From: Porphyromonas cangingivalis
GTDB lineage: Bacteria > Bacteroidota > Bacteroidia > Bacteroidales > Porphyromonadaceae
DNA: 64,000 nt
Assembly (NCBI RefSeq): GCF_900638305.1
Contig: NZ_LR134506.1
Span: forward strand, 1,426,001 to 1,490,000
Direction of reading: 5' to 3'
Every line of letters starts with the position of its first letter. Within the stretch, counting starts at the first letter, position 1. The position numbers were made by a program, and so were the translations under genes. This document shows, one piece after another, positions 54,210 through 63,985 of this stretch. The notes under the pieces are model-generated. The model searched no databases, was not told where the DNA came from, and saw nothing but the letters and a program-made list of their open reading frames with translations.

Positions 54210-54821
54210 TCAGTCTTCGCCCTTGAGTGTGGGAAGCCCGAGGTGGTATTTGACCGCCAAGATACGGCAGAGGATGATACTCACTGCCGAGATGACCTGA
54301 GCCACACCTTGAGTAATACCGAGGTGAAACAACGCCGTGTACACAAGCCCCCCAAAGACACAGGCAAGGGCATAGAGATCTTTACGGAAGATGAGCGGTA
54401 TCTCCTGCAAGAAGATGTCTCTGATCAACCCCCCAAACGATCCCGTGATCACCCCCATGATGATGGCGACCCACTCGGGATAACCTTGCGAAAAGGCCTT
54501 GTCCATACCGACGATGACAAAGAGTCCGAGACCGACGGCATCGAAGATGAACACCGTCGGACTCATACGGATAACGATCTTACGGAAGATGGCGACATAC
54601 AGCAGGGCGATGAAGGTGATGATGACATAAGAAGACTGTGTGAGCCAGAAAGGGGTAAGCCCCAAGAGCAAGTCTCTGATCGTACCTCCGCCCACAGCTG
54701 TCGCAAGGCCGACGACATAAGCACCGAAGAGGTCTATCTTCTTGCTCGAAGCCAATCGGATACCGGAGACAGCAAAAGCAAAAGTCCCGAGATAGTCACA
54801 TAGAGTAACGAAGTCTACCAT
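54210..54821 (-). CDS. TRIC/UPF0126 family membrane protein (YadS-like)
   Basis: The 203-residue protein has about six membrane helices and two internal UPF0126 repeats, each with a Gly-rich signature: FAVSGIRLASSKKIDLFGA followed by TAVGGGTIRDLLLG, and VITGSFGGLIRDIFL. The family is homologous to trimeric intracellular cation channels; bacterial members conduct K+ and have also been linked to glycine transport. It lies 37 nt after panB on the same strand and is probably cotranscribed. Confidence 0.92.
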   Translation of the reverse strand: MVDFVTLCDYLGTFAFAVSGIRLASSKKIDLFGAYVVGLATAVGGGTIRDLLLGLTPFWLTQSSYVIITFIALLYVAIFRKIVIRMSPTVFIFDAVGLGLFVIVGMDKAFSQGYPEWVAIIMGVITGSFGGLIRDIFLQEIPLIFRKDLYALACVFGGLVYTALFHLGITQGVAQVISAVSIILCRILAVKYHLGLPTLKGED

Positions 54822-54858
54822 AATAAAATAATATTGATGAGATCATGATATATGGACA

Positions 54859-55680
54859 TCAGTACTGCTCACTCTCGTTGGGAAAGTCCAGAGTCTTGAC
54901 ATCGGAGACATAGCGGTTGATCGCATCCTTGATCTCCTCACCGAGATTGGCATACCTGCGTAAAAACTTAGGAGAGAAGCCCTGAGTGATCCCGAGCATA
55001 TCCTGAAGGACAAGCACCTGTCCGTCCACCTTCCGGCCTGCACCTATACCGATGACAGGGATGGAGAGGGTCTTGGACACTTCTTCGGCGAGACTTGCAG
55101 GGATCTTCTCGAGCACGAGGGCACAGCAACCCAAGCTCTCCAGCAGGAGGGCATCCTCACGGAGTTTGCGAGCTTCGGCTTCGCCCTGAGCTCGGACGCC
55201 GTAGGAACCAAACTTATTGATCGACTGTGGCGTGAGACCAAGGTGAGCCATCACCGGGATACCGGCACTGAGGATGCGTTCGACAGATTCACGTATCTCT
55301 GCTCCGCCCTCCATCTTGAGACAGTCTGCACCGGTCTCTTTCATCACTCTGACTGCCGACTTGAGTGCCTCGATGGAGTCCCCCTGATATGTCCCGAAAG
55401 GGAGGTCGACCACGACAAAAGCCCTCTGTACACCCCTCACCACACACTGTGCGTGGTAGATCATCTGATCAAGGGTGATCGGTAGTGTTGTGGCATGCCC
55501 CGCCATGACATTGGCTGCCGAGTCTCCCACGAGGATAGCATCGACCATGGCAGCATCTGCCAGCCGAGCCATCGAGAAGTCATACGACGTGATCATCGAG
55601 ATCTTCTCCTCCTTACGCTTCATCTCCAATAGTCTTGCCGTCGTGATCTTACACGTATCGGTACTTAGATAATTGCTCAT
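54859..55680 (-). CDS. panB: 3-methyl-2-oxobutanoate hydroxymethyltransferase
   Basis: The 273-residue protein has PanB motifs: [26 protein letters not shown] (metal-binding Asp), [16 protein letters not shown] and [16 protein letters not shown] with the late HD-like region. It makes ketopantoate from ketoisovalerate and methylene-tetrahydrofolate in pantothenate and CoA synthesis. No panC, panD or panE lies in the window. It starts a small two-gene unit with the TRIC-type gene. Confidence 0.97.
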   Translation of the reverse strand: MSNYLSTDTCKITTARLLEMKRKEEKISMITSYDFSMARLADAAMVDAILVGDSAANVMAGHATTLPITLDQMIYHAQCVVRGVQRAFVVVDLPFGTYQGDSIEALKSAVRVMKETGADCLKMEGGAEIRESVERILSAGIPVMAHLGLTPQSINKFGSYGVRAQGEAEARKLREDALLLESLGCCALVLEKIPASLAEEVSKTLSIPVIGIGAGRKVDGQVLVLQDMLGITQGFSPKFLRRYANLGEEIKDAINRYVSDVKTLDFPNESEQY

Positions 55681-55859
55681 TGTATTGTGTATAAGTGTTG
55701 TAAGTCATCAAAAAAACTCCCTAAGAGAGGACAAATATACGAAGACTATTACGAATGGGCAATGAGTAAAAACCCTGTCCTCCTAACCGCCACCCTCACA
55801 TCACCTCCCTTACGATACGATGCACCGAAAGAGAAGACTAAGAGGCCTCAAAAAAGAAA

Positions 55860-55898
55860 AAGGGTCAGTATCCGAAATCAAGTCCGATACTGACCCTT
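55860..55898 (-). terminator. Terminator of the uppS-bamA-skp operon
   Basis: AAGGGTCAGTATC(C)G pairs with CGATACTGACCCTT and is followed on the minus strand by TTTTTCTTTTTTG. Confidence 0.9.
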
Positions 55899-55921
55899 CT
55901 GTATGAGGCACGGAGGAAGGA

Positions 55922-56434
55922 TTACTTCTTCAAGCCAAGCTTGTTGCGTACGAGATCGGTAGCATCGATACCGGCTGAGCCGACATAAAGCATTGCTTGT
56001 GCATCAAGGATGTAAGCGAAACCATTTTCAGCACCGACCTTGTTGATGGCATCCTTGATCTTCTGTTGGATAGGAGCCATGAGCTTTTGGCTCTTGCTCT
56101 GAAGGTCTTCTTCCGCCACACGCAAAGTGTCTTGGATGCGCTGGTTGATGTCTTGGATCTCCTTTTGCTTAGCTGCCTTGATGGTCTCGATGTAAGTGTC
56201 TTGCTTCGCAACGTAGTCTTCATACTTCTTTTGGAGCTCTTGCTTCATGAGTTCGATAGACTCTTCGTACGTCTTTTGGAGCTTTTCGAGCTCTTTCTGC
56301 ATTGCCTTTGTGTCCGGCATTTCGGCGAAGATCATCTGTGTGTTGACGACTGCCACCTTCTGTGCTTCTTGCGCGAAGACAAACGATGGAAGGATGAGGA
56401 GTACGAGTGCTAATAGATACTTTTTCATTTTCAA
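55922..56434 (-). CDS. OmpH/Skp-family periplasmic chaperone (second copy)
   Basis: The 170-residue protein has a signal peptide (MKMKKYLLALVLLILPSFVFA) and the Skp layout: an N-terminal strand VAVVNTQMIF, a long coiled-coil arm (about residues 40-125) rich in Lys, Gln and Glu, and a C-terminal strand GFAYILDAQAMLYVG. Skp trimers hold unfolded outer-membrane proteins in the periplasm for the BAM complex. It follows a paralogue by 40 nt and lies at the end of the bamA operon. Confidence 0.94.
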   Translation of the reverse strand: MKMKKYLLALVLLILPSFVFAQEAQKVAVVNTQMIFAEMPDTKAMQKELEKLQKTYEESIELMKQELQKKYEDYVAKQDTYIETIKAAKQKEIQDINQRIQDTLRVAEEDLQSKSQKLMAPIQQKIKDAINKVGAENGFAYILDAQAMLYVGSAGIDATDLVRNKLGLKK

Positions 56435-56474
56435 TTCTTGTTTTTATTTGTGTTGTTAGTTAATTCTGTGTTGT

Positions 56475-56999
56475 TTATTCTCTGTAACCCAGCACGGCGA
56501 GGACATCATTGCTGATGTCGGCCTTGGGATCTGCGAAGATAATACCTGTGACGGAAGCTCTATCGAGCACCATGAGGTAACCTCTCCTTGCTGATATGAG
56601 CTTGACAGCCTCGTAGATATTGTCTTGGATGGGTTTGATAAGCTCTTCCTGCTTCTTGGCAAGTTCACCCTTGGGACCGAAGTACTTTTGCTGAAGCTGA
56701 CGTACACGCTCTTCGACATTGACGATGGCATCCTCACGCTCGACCTTTGCCTGAGAGGAGAGGCGAGCCATGTCCTTCTGATAGCTGATGTACATCTTCT
56801 TCGCCTCTTCGCGGTAAGCGTTAATCTCCTTCTCCCACTTCTCAGTCATCTCCTTGAGTTGTTCGGTAGCCTTCTTGTAAGCCGGGAGCTTCGAAGAGAG
56901 ATATTGCATATCTATGAGTGCGTAGTTGGCATTCTGTGCTTGGGCGACACCGAAGAGGGAGCCCATAAGTAGTGTGATAGTCAGTAGTAATCGTTTCAT
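56475..56999 (-). CDS. OmpH/Skp-family periplasmic chaperone (first copy)
   Basis: The 174-residue protein has a signal peptide (MKRLLLTITLLMGSLFGVAQA), a strand ANYALIDMQYL, a long charged coiled coil (about residues 45-130) and a closing strand GYLMVLDRASVTGIIFAD. It is a paralogue of the next gene with low identity in the coiled coil, so the two copies may have different clients. It lies 80 nt after bamA in the order known from Porphyromonas gingivalis, where two ompH genes follow the Omp85 gene. Confidence 0.94.
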   Translation of the reverse strand: MKRLLLTITLLMGSLFGVAQAQNANYALIDMQYLSSKLPAYKKATEQLKEMTEKWEKEINAYREEAKKMYISYQKDMARLSSQAKVEREDAIVNVEERVRQLQQKYFGPKGELAKKQEELIKPIQDNIYEAVKLISARRGYLMVLDRASVTGIIFADPKADISNDVLAVLGYRE

Positions 57000-57079
57000 A
57001 ATGACACTATGTTTTAGTTAGTTTGCACTGACCAAACGTAGCCGTTTGGCAACTATTATATCACTTGGTATCTTGTGTG

Positions 57080-59839
57080 TTAGAACTCTTGACCGATGAC
57101 AAAGTGGAGGTTGCTACCACCTCTTTCGAAACCGTTGTTGGGCACATCAAAACCGTAACCCCAGTCGATACCCATGAGTCCGATCATCGGAAGGATGATA
57201 CGCGCACCGACACCGACAGAGCGTTTGAGTTGGAATGGGTTGAAGTCTTTCAGGCGTGTCCAAGCATTACCGGCTTCGGCAAAGCCGAGAATCCAAATGG
57301 TAGTGCTATTTTCGAACACGAGAGGGTATCTCAACTCCATGCTGAGACGAGTGTACGAGTAAGCGGAGCCGGCGATGCTACCGTTCTTGTAACCACGGAG
57401 CCCGATGGTCTCATTGAGGTAACCTGACCCGTAGTAACCCGAAGTACCGTCGCCCCCGACAAAGAATGTACCGAACGGTGACTGCTTATTGGGATTGTAT
57501 GACCCGATAAATCCGGCTTCTGCTCTTGTCATGAGCACCGGCACACGCTTATAAGTACGCTCGTCGATGAGTGGCAAGAAGGTCTGTCCTTTCACCTTGA
57601 TCTTGTAGTACTCGATGAACCTGTTGCGCTTCTCGGGTGAGACGGTAGGATCGGAGTAGTCGATCTTATCGAAGAGTGAGTAAGGGGGGGTCGCTGCGAG
57701 GTTGAGCGAGAAGTTTGACCCACGACGAGTGTAGACGGGGTTGTCGATGGAGACACGAGCAATGTTGAAAGAGAGGTTGAGGTCGTTGGAGATACCGTTC
57801 TCAAGACCGAAGTTGAGGTAAGGCTGGTTCCAGTTTCTCATCCTGTAAACGGTATAGTTGAGACCGAGTTGAACCTGGAAGTTATCATCGGGCCACATGA
57901 GTCGCTTACCATAAGCGATGTTACCACCAAAGATATCGAGTGTACGATCGGGGTCGTAAGCACTCTCCAAGAGGGCCGAAGCATCGTAGCCATAACCGTA
58001 CCCTCCATAGTTGTAACCACCGTACCCTCCATAACCATAAGCTCCCGGATAGCCTCCGTAGCCGTAACCGGGATACCCCCCATAGCCGTATCCTCCATAC
58101 ATCGGATCATAAGGAAGATTTTGGAGCTGAGACTGATAGAACTTATAGTTGATCTGGGTCTGGCGTGACCACCATGCAGAGATGCTGAACATATTGGGTC
58201 GCTTACCGCCGAACCATGGATCCATGAACTGAATACTATACGACTGGTAGTAGCGAGCATTGGTCTGCGCACTGAGTGTGAGAGTCTGCCCTTCACCCTG
58301 TGGAATGATCCCCTTGTAGGTCTTGGGGTTGAAGAGGTTCTTCATCGAGAAGTTGGTAAACTTCAATGCCGCACGGCCGATGAGACCGGTCTGGCTCCAG
58401 CCAAGAGAAAGCTCTACCTGGTCGTTACTCTTTGAGACAAGATCCCATTCGATGTCCACAGTACCGTTCTCTTGATTTGGGATGGGGTTAGGCACGATCT
58501 TTTCGTTGTCGAAGTGCTGCATCTGTGCCAACTGACGTATCGAACGAATGATATAATCCTTGCTGAAGAGCATACCGGGCTTGGTATAGAGTTCGCGACG
58601 GACGACATCTTCGTAAAGGCGATCACTACCATTGATGATGACCTTGTTGATCGTTGCAGGCTTGCCTTCGAATATGCGTATGTCAAGGGTGACCGAGTCG
58701 CCTGCGACCTCTGTCTCTATCGGTTGCATATTTGCAAAGAGATAGCCGTTGTTGGTATAGAGGTTACTGATCGCATCTTCATCCATATTGAGACGCGCCT
58801 CAAGCTTCTTCTGGTCGTAGACATCTCCACGCTTCATCCCGAAGAGGCGTTCGAGGGTCTCGGTGGTGTACTTCGTATTACCGACGAAGTTGATGTCTTT
58901 GATGTAATATCTCTTTCCCTCATCGATGGTGATGTCGATGTTGTATCTCTTGTCGTTGTGACGGTAAACGGTATCAGCAATGATCTCGGCATCCCTATAA
59001 CCGTGCTGGTGATAGAGCGACAAAATGTTGTTCAGATCCTCCTGATAGTCTTTTTGGACAAACTTGCTCGAATTGAAGATCTCCAAGATACTGTTCCAGG
59101 GGTTACGCACAAGCGAAAAACGCTCGTTGGTCTTCTTCATCGCCTTGTGTAGCTGGAAGTCCGTAACATTTTTGTTGCCGATGAAGTTGATCTGATGCAC
59201 CTTGGTCTTCGTATTCTTCTGCACGTCAAAGTCCAAGAGCACATACCCCTCACGGCTCGGATCGGGCGTCTCACGTGTATCGATCTTCACATTGCCGAAT
59301 CCCTTCTCGTCGAAAAACCTTGAGATGACGATCTTAGCTCTGTCGATGATGTTTGGTGTGATGTGTGCACCTTGAGAGAGAGAAGCGAGTTGATTTTTCA
59401 TCAAAGACTCTGCTTCACCCTTCTTCACCCCATTGATACGGAGTTCAGAGAGACGTGGACGCTCGACGATGTTGATGACGAGCCAAACATTGTCGCCTTC
59501 GATACGGCTTGCCTCTATACTCACTTCAGAGAAGAGTCCGTTGCGATTGTAATTATGTACCGCATTGGTGATCGCATCCCCGGGGATGTCGACACGCTGT
59601 CCTACTGCAAGACCCGACACGCTGATGACTATGGGGGCATCGTAGCTCTTGTTGCCTCGGACCTCGATACCCGCGATCATCTTATTGACAGGGTGAGCGT
59701 AAGAGATAGTCGGCACCTCTTTGGAAGGGGGCACGGTGTCCTTTGGAGCCTCTTGGGCCCACGCTGTTGTTGCCACAGTGCAGCAGAGCAACGCTCCCCA
59801 TATCTTGCCGATCCCGGATGTATAATTACGTATCTTCAT
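57080..59839 (-). CDS. bamA: BamA/Omp85 outer-membrane assembly protein with a Gly/Tyr-rich insertion
   Basis: The 919-residue protein has a signal peptide (ending TTAWAQ), five POTRA-like domains to about residue 480 (for example IEVRGNKSYDAPIVISVSGL, INFIGNKNVTDFQLHKAMK) and a C-terminal 16-strand barrel with the lid-loop block near the end (GLRGYKNGSI, a VRGF-like site) and a terminal aromatic residue (FVIGQEF). It inserts beta-barrel proteins into the outer membrane. A 40-residue Gly/Tyr-rich tract (about 580-619) is inserted in the first part of the barrel. Operon: DUF6242 lipoprotein, uppS, bamA, skp, skp. Confidence 0.97.
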   Translation of the reverse strand: MKIRNYTSGIGKIWGALLCCTVATTAWAQEAPKDTVPPSKEVPTISYAHPVNKMIAGIEVRGNKSYDAPIVISVSGLAVGQRVDIPGDAITNAVHNYNRNGLFSEVSIEASRIEGDNVWLVINIVERPRLSELRINGVKKGEAESLMKNQLASLSQGAHITPNIIDRAKIVISRFFDEKGFGNVKIDTRETPDPSREGYVLLDFDVQKNTKTKVHQINFIGNKNVTDFQLHKAMKKTNERFSLVRNPWNSILEIFNSSKFVQKDYQEDLNNILSLYHQHGYRDAEIIADTVYRHNDKRYNIDITIDEGKRYYIKDINFVGNTKYTTETLERLFGMKRGDVYDQKKLEARLNMDEDAISNLYTNNGYLFANMQPIETEVAGDSVTLDIRIFEGKPATINKVIINGSDRLYEDVVRRELYTKPGMLFSKDYIIRSIRQLAQMQHFDNEKIVPNPIPNQENGTVDIEWDLVSKSNDQVELSLGWSQTGLIGRAALKFTNFSMKNLFNPKTYKGIIPQGEGQTLTLSAQTNARYYQSYSIQFMDPWFGGKRPNMFSISAWWSRQTQINYKFYQSQLQNLPYDPMYGGYGYGGYPGYGYGGYPGAYGYGGYGGYNYGGYGYGYDASALLESAYDPDRTLDIFGGNIAYGKRLMWPDDNFQVQLGLNYTVYRMRNWNQPYLNFGLENGISNDLNLSFNIARVSIDNPVYTRRGSNFSLNLAATPPYSLFDKIDYSDPTVSPEKRNRFIEYYKIKVKGQTFLPLIDERTYKRVPVLMTRAEAGFIGSYNPNKQSPFGTFFVGGDGTSGYYGSGYLNETIGLRGYKNGSIAGSAYSYTRLSMELRYPLVFENSTTIWILGFAEAGNAWTRLKDFNPFQLKRSVGVGARIILPMIGLMGIDWGYGFDVPNNGFERGGSNLHFVIGQEF

Positions 59840-59874
59840 ATTCTCTGTTTATTCTGATATCTGTTTCAGTTGTC

Positions 59875-60663
59875 TTATCTTTTGTCCGAACACTCCTCTC
59901 CGCAATAGTCTGCAGAAGCCATGACTTGCTCGCCTGTCTTGCCAAATCGACGCTGCCTGTGTCCATAATCCTCCAAAGCCTCCAAAAACTCGGTCTCCCC
60001 AAAGTCCGGCCAAAACACATCACAGAAATACAACTCCGTGTATGCGATCTGCCAAAGAAGGAAGTTGCTGATGCGACACTCTCCACCTGTGCGGATGAGC
60101 AGGTCAGGAGGAGGCAGATGAGCCGTGTACAGATGCGAAGAGATGAGGGTCTCATCTATATCATCGATGGCCAAAGTCCCATCAACCACTGCCTTTGTGA
60201 TGCTCTGCACAGCCGAAGTGATCTCCGTGCGGCTCGAATAACTCAGTGCCAGCACGACAGTAAGTTTCGTGTTGTGCTTCGTCGCGTCTATCGCCTCTCG
60301 GAGCGTACCGAGTGCAAGTGGGGGCAGTTTGTCCAAGGCTCCTATCGCTTGCAAGCGTACACCATTGGCAGAGAGCTCCTCGACTTCATTTTTGATCGAA
60401 GTGATAAGGAGTGACATGAGTGCGTCGACCTCCTCCTGGGGTCTGTGCCAGTTCTCTTCCGAGAAGGTGTACAGAGTCAATACCTCTATCCCCTCTCGCA
60501 CAGCGGTCTTGATGACCTTGCGCACGGGCTCGATGCCATGGATATGGCCATAGGCACGCTCTTTGGACTTCGATTGAGCCCAACGACCGTTTCCGTCCAT
60601 GATGATCGCCACGTGACGAGGCACGAGGCTGAGGGATGCATCGGCAATCTGAGACATAGGCAT
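59875..60663 (-). CDS. uppS: Undecaprenyl diphosphate synthase (isoprenyl transferase)
   Basis: The 262-residue protein has the catalytic Asp23 in IIMDGNGRWAQ, then LTLYTFSEENWHRP, ALSYSSRTEI and the closing LLIRTGGECRISNFLLWQ with YTELYF. It makes C55 undecaprenyl diphosphate from farnesyl and isopentenyl diphosphate for cell-wall carriers. It lies 35 nt before bamA and 9 nt after the DUF6242 lipoprotein gene. A start two codons later (60657) is equally possible. Confidence 0.97.
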   Translation of the reverse strand: MPMSQIADASLSLVPRHVAIIMDGNGRWAQSKSKERAYGHIHGIEPVRKVIKTAVREGIEVLTLYTFSEENWHRPQEEVDALMSLLITSIKNEVEELSANGVRLQAIGALDKLPPLALGTLREAIDATKHNTKLTVVLALSYSSRTEITSAVQSITKAVVDGTLAIDDIDETLISSHLYTAHLPPPDLLIRTGGECRISNFLLWQIAYTELYFCDVFWPDFGETEFLEALEDYGHRQRRFGKTGEQVMASADYCGEECSDKR

Positions 60664-60672
60664 TCTCGGCGG

Positions 60673-62061
60673 TTATTCTGTGATCGAGTTGATGATACCA
60701 CCCGTGGTATCCAAAAATCCTTGCCAGAGATCCTTCGTAGGCACTCCGTCCACGACCCCACCGAGGAGGTAAAACTTAGGAGCTTTCTCAGTCCCTTCAA
60801 GGATACCCGACACCCCTACACGAGGCTTGAACTCCTGCCCGGGGTCTTGCTCCTTCGAGAGTTCTACCCATGTGAGACCTCTGTCCAAACTCTTGTACAT
60901 CTTGCTTTGGACACCGACCTTGTCGTACTTACCACCTACGATGAAGATGCTGTTACCCTGCCTCAAGTAGAGTGCACCTTCCATAGGTGTACTGAATCCC
61001 TTGCCCGAGTAAGGCATCTTGCCCCATCTCAAACCATCGGAAGTAAAATAATTGGCATTCACGGCATTCCCGAGCTTATTCACACCACCGATGATGTTTG
61101 CATTGGTCTGTCCTGCCGTCTCATATAGATATATGTATGAGTTGCGCACAGGCATGGGAGGATCAAGCTCGCTGATTGCTTCGACCTTACCCCGAGAGAC
61201 CTTGTATGTATGATACACATCAGGCGTATCAAGCGAATGCCCGATGGCTGCAAGGACAGTCCTCATATCATCTTCGGTCGAAATATCATAAAGAAGACCT
61301 GTGAGACGGACAGAGCCGGTCTCGATCTTCGCCCAATTGGCTATGCTGCTCTCTGCATGATGTAGAAAGCCCTCATCGTCGAGAGCCCAAAACTTACCCT
61401 GCTTGTCCTTGACGAGAGTCTTTGGGCGCAAACCCTCGGGATAGACACCCCTCATGAGCAAAAATTCCCCCTTGTCGAGGTCTTTCACCTGATAGAGATT
61501 TACCTTCTTGCCAAGTCGTGTCATCCAGCACTTTTCCCCTTCGATCGAGAAGATATGGCCATCCTCACTGGCTATCGGAAGCCCCGAAGCGACCTTCTTC
61601 CAAGTCAGCTTGTCAGGATTGTAACCATAGATCTGAAGACGCATCTTGTACACAATCGGATTGTAGCCCTTGCGTGAGACCTCGACAAGTAGTTTACCTC
61701 CAGACACATCTATCTTACCGGTGTCACGCACAGACCAGTCTATCGACTTCTTCGTGAGCTCATTGGTGATCCTCACCTTACTCTCGGTAGAGACTGCCAT
61801 GTTGAGGTACGCAGAGTCGAATTTCGATTGATATGGATAAGGTCTCTCGTTGTATATGAGCTTCCTGATGTTGTCGATGTTGTAGGTCTCTGTGGGCAAC
61901 TTTGAACCCTTGGGAAACCTGATCGATACCAATCCGGGGGTATGAAAGTCCGTCAAAGAAGGAGGCGCGGATATCGAACCACGATTCTCATTACAAGAAG
62001 TAAAAAGGGTGACAAAGCCGATGGCCGACGCCAAGAGTGTATATAGTTTATTCTTTATCAT
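60673..62061 (-). CDS. DUF6242-like lipoprotein
   Basis: The 462-residue protein has a lipoprotein signal with FTSC (Cys23), then a beta-rich region of about 100 residues and a C-terminal six- or seven-bladed beta-propeller-like part (repeated FWALDDEGFLHH, YKSLDRGLTWVELS, LLGGVVDGVPTKD). This fits the DUF6242 architecture of Bacteroidota. The function is unknown; it is probably at the cell surface. It is the first gene of the uppS-bamA operon, 9 nt before uppS, so a role in envelope assembly is possible by context only. Confidence 0.85.
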   Translation of the reverse strand: MIKNKLYTLLASAIGFVTLFTSCNENRGSISAPPSLTDFHTPGLVSIRFPKGSKLPTETYNIDNIRKLIYNERPYPYQSKFDSAYLNMAVSTESKVRITNELTKKSIDWSVRDTGKIDVSGGKLLVEVSRKGYNPIVYKMRLQIYGYNPDKLTWKKVASGLPIASEDGHIFSIEGEKCWMTRLGKKVNLYQVKDLDKGEFLLMRGVYPEGLRPKTLVKDKQGKFWALDDEGFLHHAESSIANWAKIETGSVRLTGLLYDISTEDDMRTVLAAIGHSLDTPDVYHTYKVSRGKVEAISELDPPMPVRNSYIYLYETAGQTNANIIGGVNKLGNAVNANYFTSDGLRWGKMPYSGKGFSTPMEGALYLRQGNSIFIVGGKYDKVGVQSKMYKSLDRGLTWVELSKEQDPGQEFKPRVGVSGILEGTEKAPKFYLLGGVVDGVPTKDLWQGFLDTTGGIINSITE

Positions 62062-62091
62062 ACATTACGTCCAAATTACACTACAATATCA

Positions 62092-62099
62092 CAAATGTA
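62092..62099 (-). promoter_or_regulatory. Promoter -7 element before the DUF6242/uppS/bamA operon
   Basis: On the minus strand TACATTTG is a full TAnnTTTG match, about 30 nt before the start codon at 62061. A clear -33 TTTG is not present at normal spacing. The rest of the 398-nt gap to 62459 holds an AT-rich stretch and the terminator at 62393-62425. Confidence 0.5.
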
Positions 62100-62392
62100 C
62101 ACTTTTTTCACCGCTTATCGGCCGGTCTACCAAACAAAAACACTTTTTTGTTCTTTTTTGAATTTACAAAACAAGTAAAAACCACCCCTCAAATCCCTTT
62201 TCAGCCTTACTCAGAGCCCTATATACCTCCTCGAAACGGCCCAAAAGTCCCCACCCTGACATCGGCAGTCGTGGGTCCCCCCCCAAAAAAACATCTGACC
62301 TATCACATCATTTTGGATAGATCGACACATTTCCCCACATCATTACAAGAAGGCTGCCCATGAAGCATCTACAGCCTGACACAAACAACAAA

Positions 62393-62425
62393 GTCCCCGA
62401 TAGGCAGTTCGCATCTATCGGAGAC
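62393..62425 (-). terminator. Terminator after the metallo-hydrolase pair
   Basis: GTCCCCGATAG pairs with CTATCGGAGAC (10 of 11) around an 11-nt loop and is followed on the minus strand by TTTGTTGTTTG. Confidence 0.75.
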
Positions 62426-62459
62426 GTTGTCATTTTTTTCAAAGAAGCGAGCAGGACGG

Positions 62460-63209
62460 CTAAACTTCAGCGGTAAATGAATACTTGATACCCTCTCGGA
62501 AGGGGAAGAGGAGGGTTATCCCATGTCGATCGCAAAGGGCGTCGAGTCGCTCATCTTCTCGTGGCGAACCATTGAGATGCATGGGAGCGACATAACGACA
62601 TGAGGTGATCTCCAAAAATTGGCTCAAGCCTTTGAGATAATCTTTCCCGAGACGGTAGTCTGTCGGGAACATCACAAGGTCGGGAGCTATCGGGAACTCT
62701 CCGAAAAGCTTGAGCTCATCGGCATAAGCACCTTCATACAGACCGATATAGTGAGCATCGGCCTCTTCGTTCCAGTGCCAGTTGTTGAGATCGCCGGCAT
62801 GGAAGAGTTTGACGGGACGAGGTGCCGAAGGATCTTTGACTTCGACATAAAACGACCCTCCGATATCGGTGGATCCGTAAGCCCGACCGCTCACTCGCTC
62901 ATCGATTTCGAAGTGCTCGGCAGTACTCACGAAGAGGACATCTTCAAGGTGTTCGTCGGGGACGACCGAAGCAACCTCGGTGTGGAATATATACTTCACC
63001 CTACGCCCACGTATGGGGAGGTCGAAGACCTTGTGCGAGTAGTGATCGCCATGCGAATGGGTACATACGATATAGAGCGGATCACCGTCCCTCTCCAGCA
63101 GGGAGGCGACCGGCGGACAGCCTGCGAAGTCTTTGTAGTAGTCAAAGAGGAGATAGCTCTCCCCTGTATCTACAAGGTAGGTGCTGTGCCCCAAGAATGT
63201 AAGTGTCAT
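62460..63209 (-). CDS. MBL-fold metallo-hydrolase, UlaG-like
   Basis: The 249-residue protein opens with LTFLGHSTYLVDTG and has the zinc motif THSHGDH (about residues 51-57) and a second His/Asp set in FHAGDLNNWHW. The short form without extra domains resembles the UlaG/L-ascorbate-6-phosphate lactonase branch and uncharacterised MBL proteins. The substrate is not known. It lies 12 nt after a gene for a 207-residue protein, so the two form an operon closed by a terminator. Confidence 0.9.
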   Translation of the reverse strand: MTLTFLGHSTYLVDTGESYLLFDYYKDFAGCPPVASLLERDGDPLYIVCTHSHGDHYSHKVFDLPIRGRRVKYIFHTEVASVVPDEHLEDVLFVSTAEHFEIDERVSGRAYGSTDIGGSFYVEVKDPSAPRPVKLFHAGDLNNWHWNEEADAHYIGLYEGAYADELKLFGEFPIAPDLVMFPTDYRLGKDYLKGLSQFLEITSCRYVAPMHLNGSPREDERLDALCDRHGITLLFPFREGIKYSFTAEV

Positions 63210-63221
63210 ATCTCTTTCGGC

Positions 63222-63845
63222 TCAAGCTATACGGTTGATGATGCACTTCTGACACAAGGGGGTCTTCTCCACGACAAGTCGGATGGCTGCTTTCATCGCT
63301 TCGTAGGAGTCACCATAGAAGTACAGCGAGGTGTAGTACTCACCGTTGTAAAAGCCGTAGTAGAAGCCTTTGCCGTTCATGGCCTTTTCGAGAGCCTCAG
63401 CGACCTTCGTAATGTCCGAGCTCTTGTACACCTCTTGGGGCAGATCCACCGCATTAAGCGCGATCTCAAGCCCTTCGGCCTCACCGATTTCGATGACTTT
63501 ATCGGCATCGGGGGTCGCACCGTGGTGGACGATCTTTGAGCCCTTGGGGAGGATGAGTTGCTCGGCAACGTACTTCAACAATCGCTCGGGAGCTTTCTTC
63601 TCCTTGGCAAATAGTGCAATGTCTATACTGCACGTCTCCACCGAACCATCCTTGGCAAGGGTATAAGTCCCGCTGTCCCCGACAAATCCGAGACGCTCCT
63701 CCTCGAGCATCATGTCGATGACATCCTCCACAGCGGCACGGGTCTCATCATCGAGTTTGGCATTGAGGATGAGGGTATGGAGGGTGTATTCCTCATCGGT
63801 GATTGCGTTGGTATTCAGGTCTTTTTCGGGAATCATTGTAGTCAT
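63222..63845 (-). CDS. Conserved hypothetical protein, operon partner of the MBL hydrolase
   Basis: The 207-residue protein has no signal peptide or membrane helix. It is mixed alpha/beta, with an acidic N-terminal half (ITDEEYTLHTLILNAKLDDE) and a C-terminal segment FYYGFYNGEYYTSLYFYGDS that ends in a CxxC (CQKC). I do not recognise the family. It lies 12 nt upstream of the MBL gene on the same strand. An in-frame ATG three codons later (63836) is an alternative start. Confidence 0.75.
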   Translation of the reverse strand: MTTMIPEKDLNTNAITDEEYTLHTLILNAKLDDETRAAVEDVIDMMLEEERLGFVGDSGTYTLAKDGSVETCSIDIALFAKEKKAPERLLKYVAEQLILPKGSKIVHHGATPDADKVIEIGEAEGLEIALNAVDLPQEVYKSSDITKVAEALEKAMNGKGFYYGFYNGEYYTSLYFYGDSYEAMKAAIRLVVEKTPLCQKCIINRIA

Positions 63846-63932
63846 GCGTGAGTGTGGTCTAACGGTTTGTTCGGTGTGTCAGTCCGAGGACAATCCTCGA
63901 ACCTGAGTCATACAACCGCCAAAATTACGCTT

Positions 63933-63985
63933 AATAACTCGTTTCATCAAATCAGGCAACCTTCGTTATCAAGTTATATGACTTT
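63933..63985. repeat. Dispersed intergenic palindrome element, copy F (partial)
   Basis: The copy holds AAGTTATATGACTT at its right end, the linker GTTTCATC and a TTCGTTATC linker, with a decayed left unit. It lies upstream of the last gene and close to the window edge. Confidence 0.65.
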
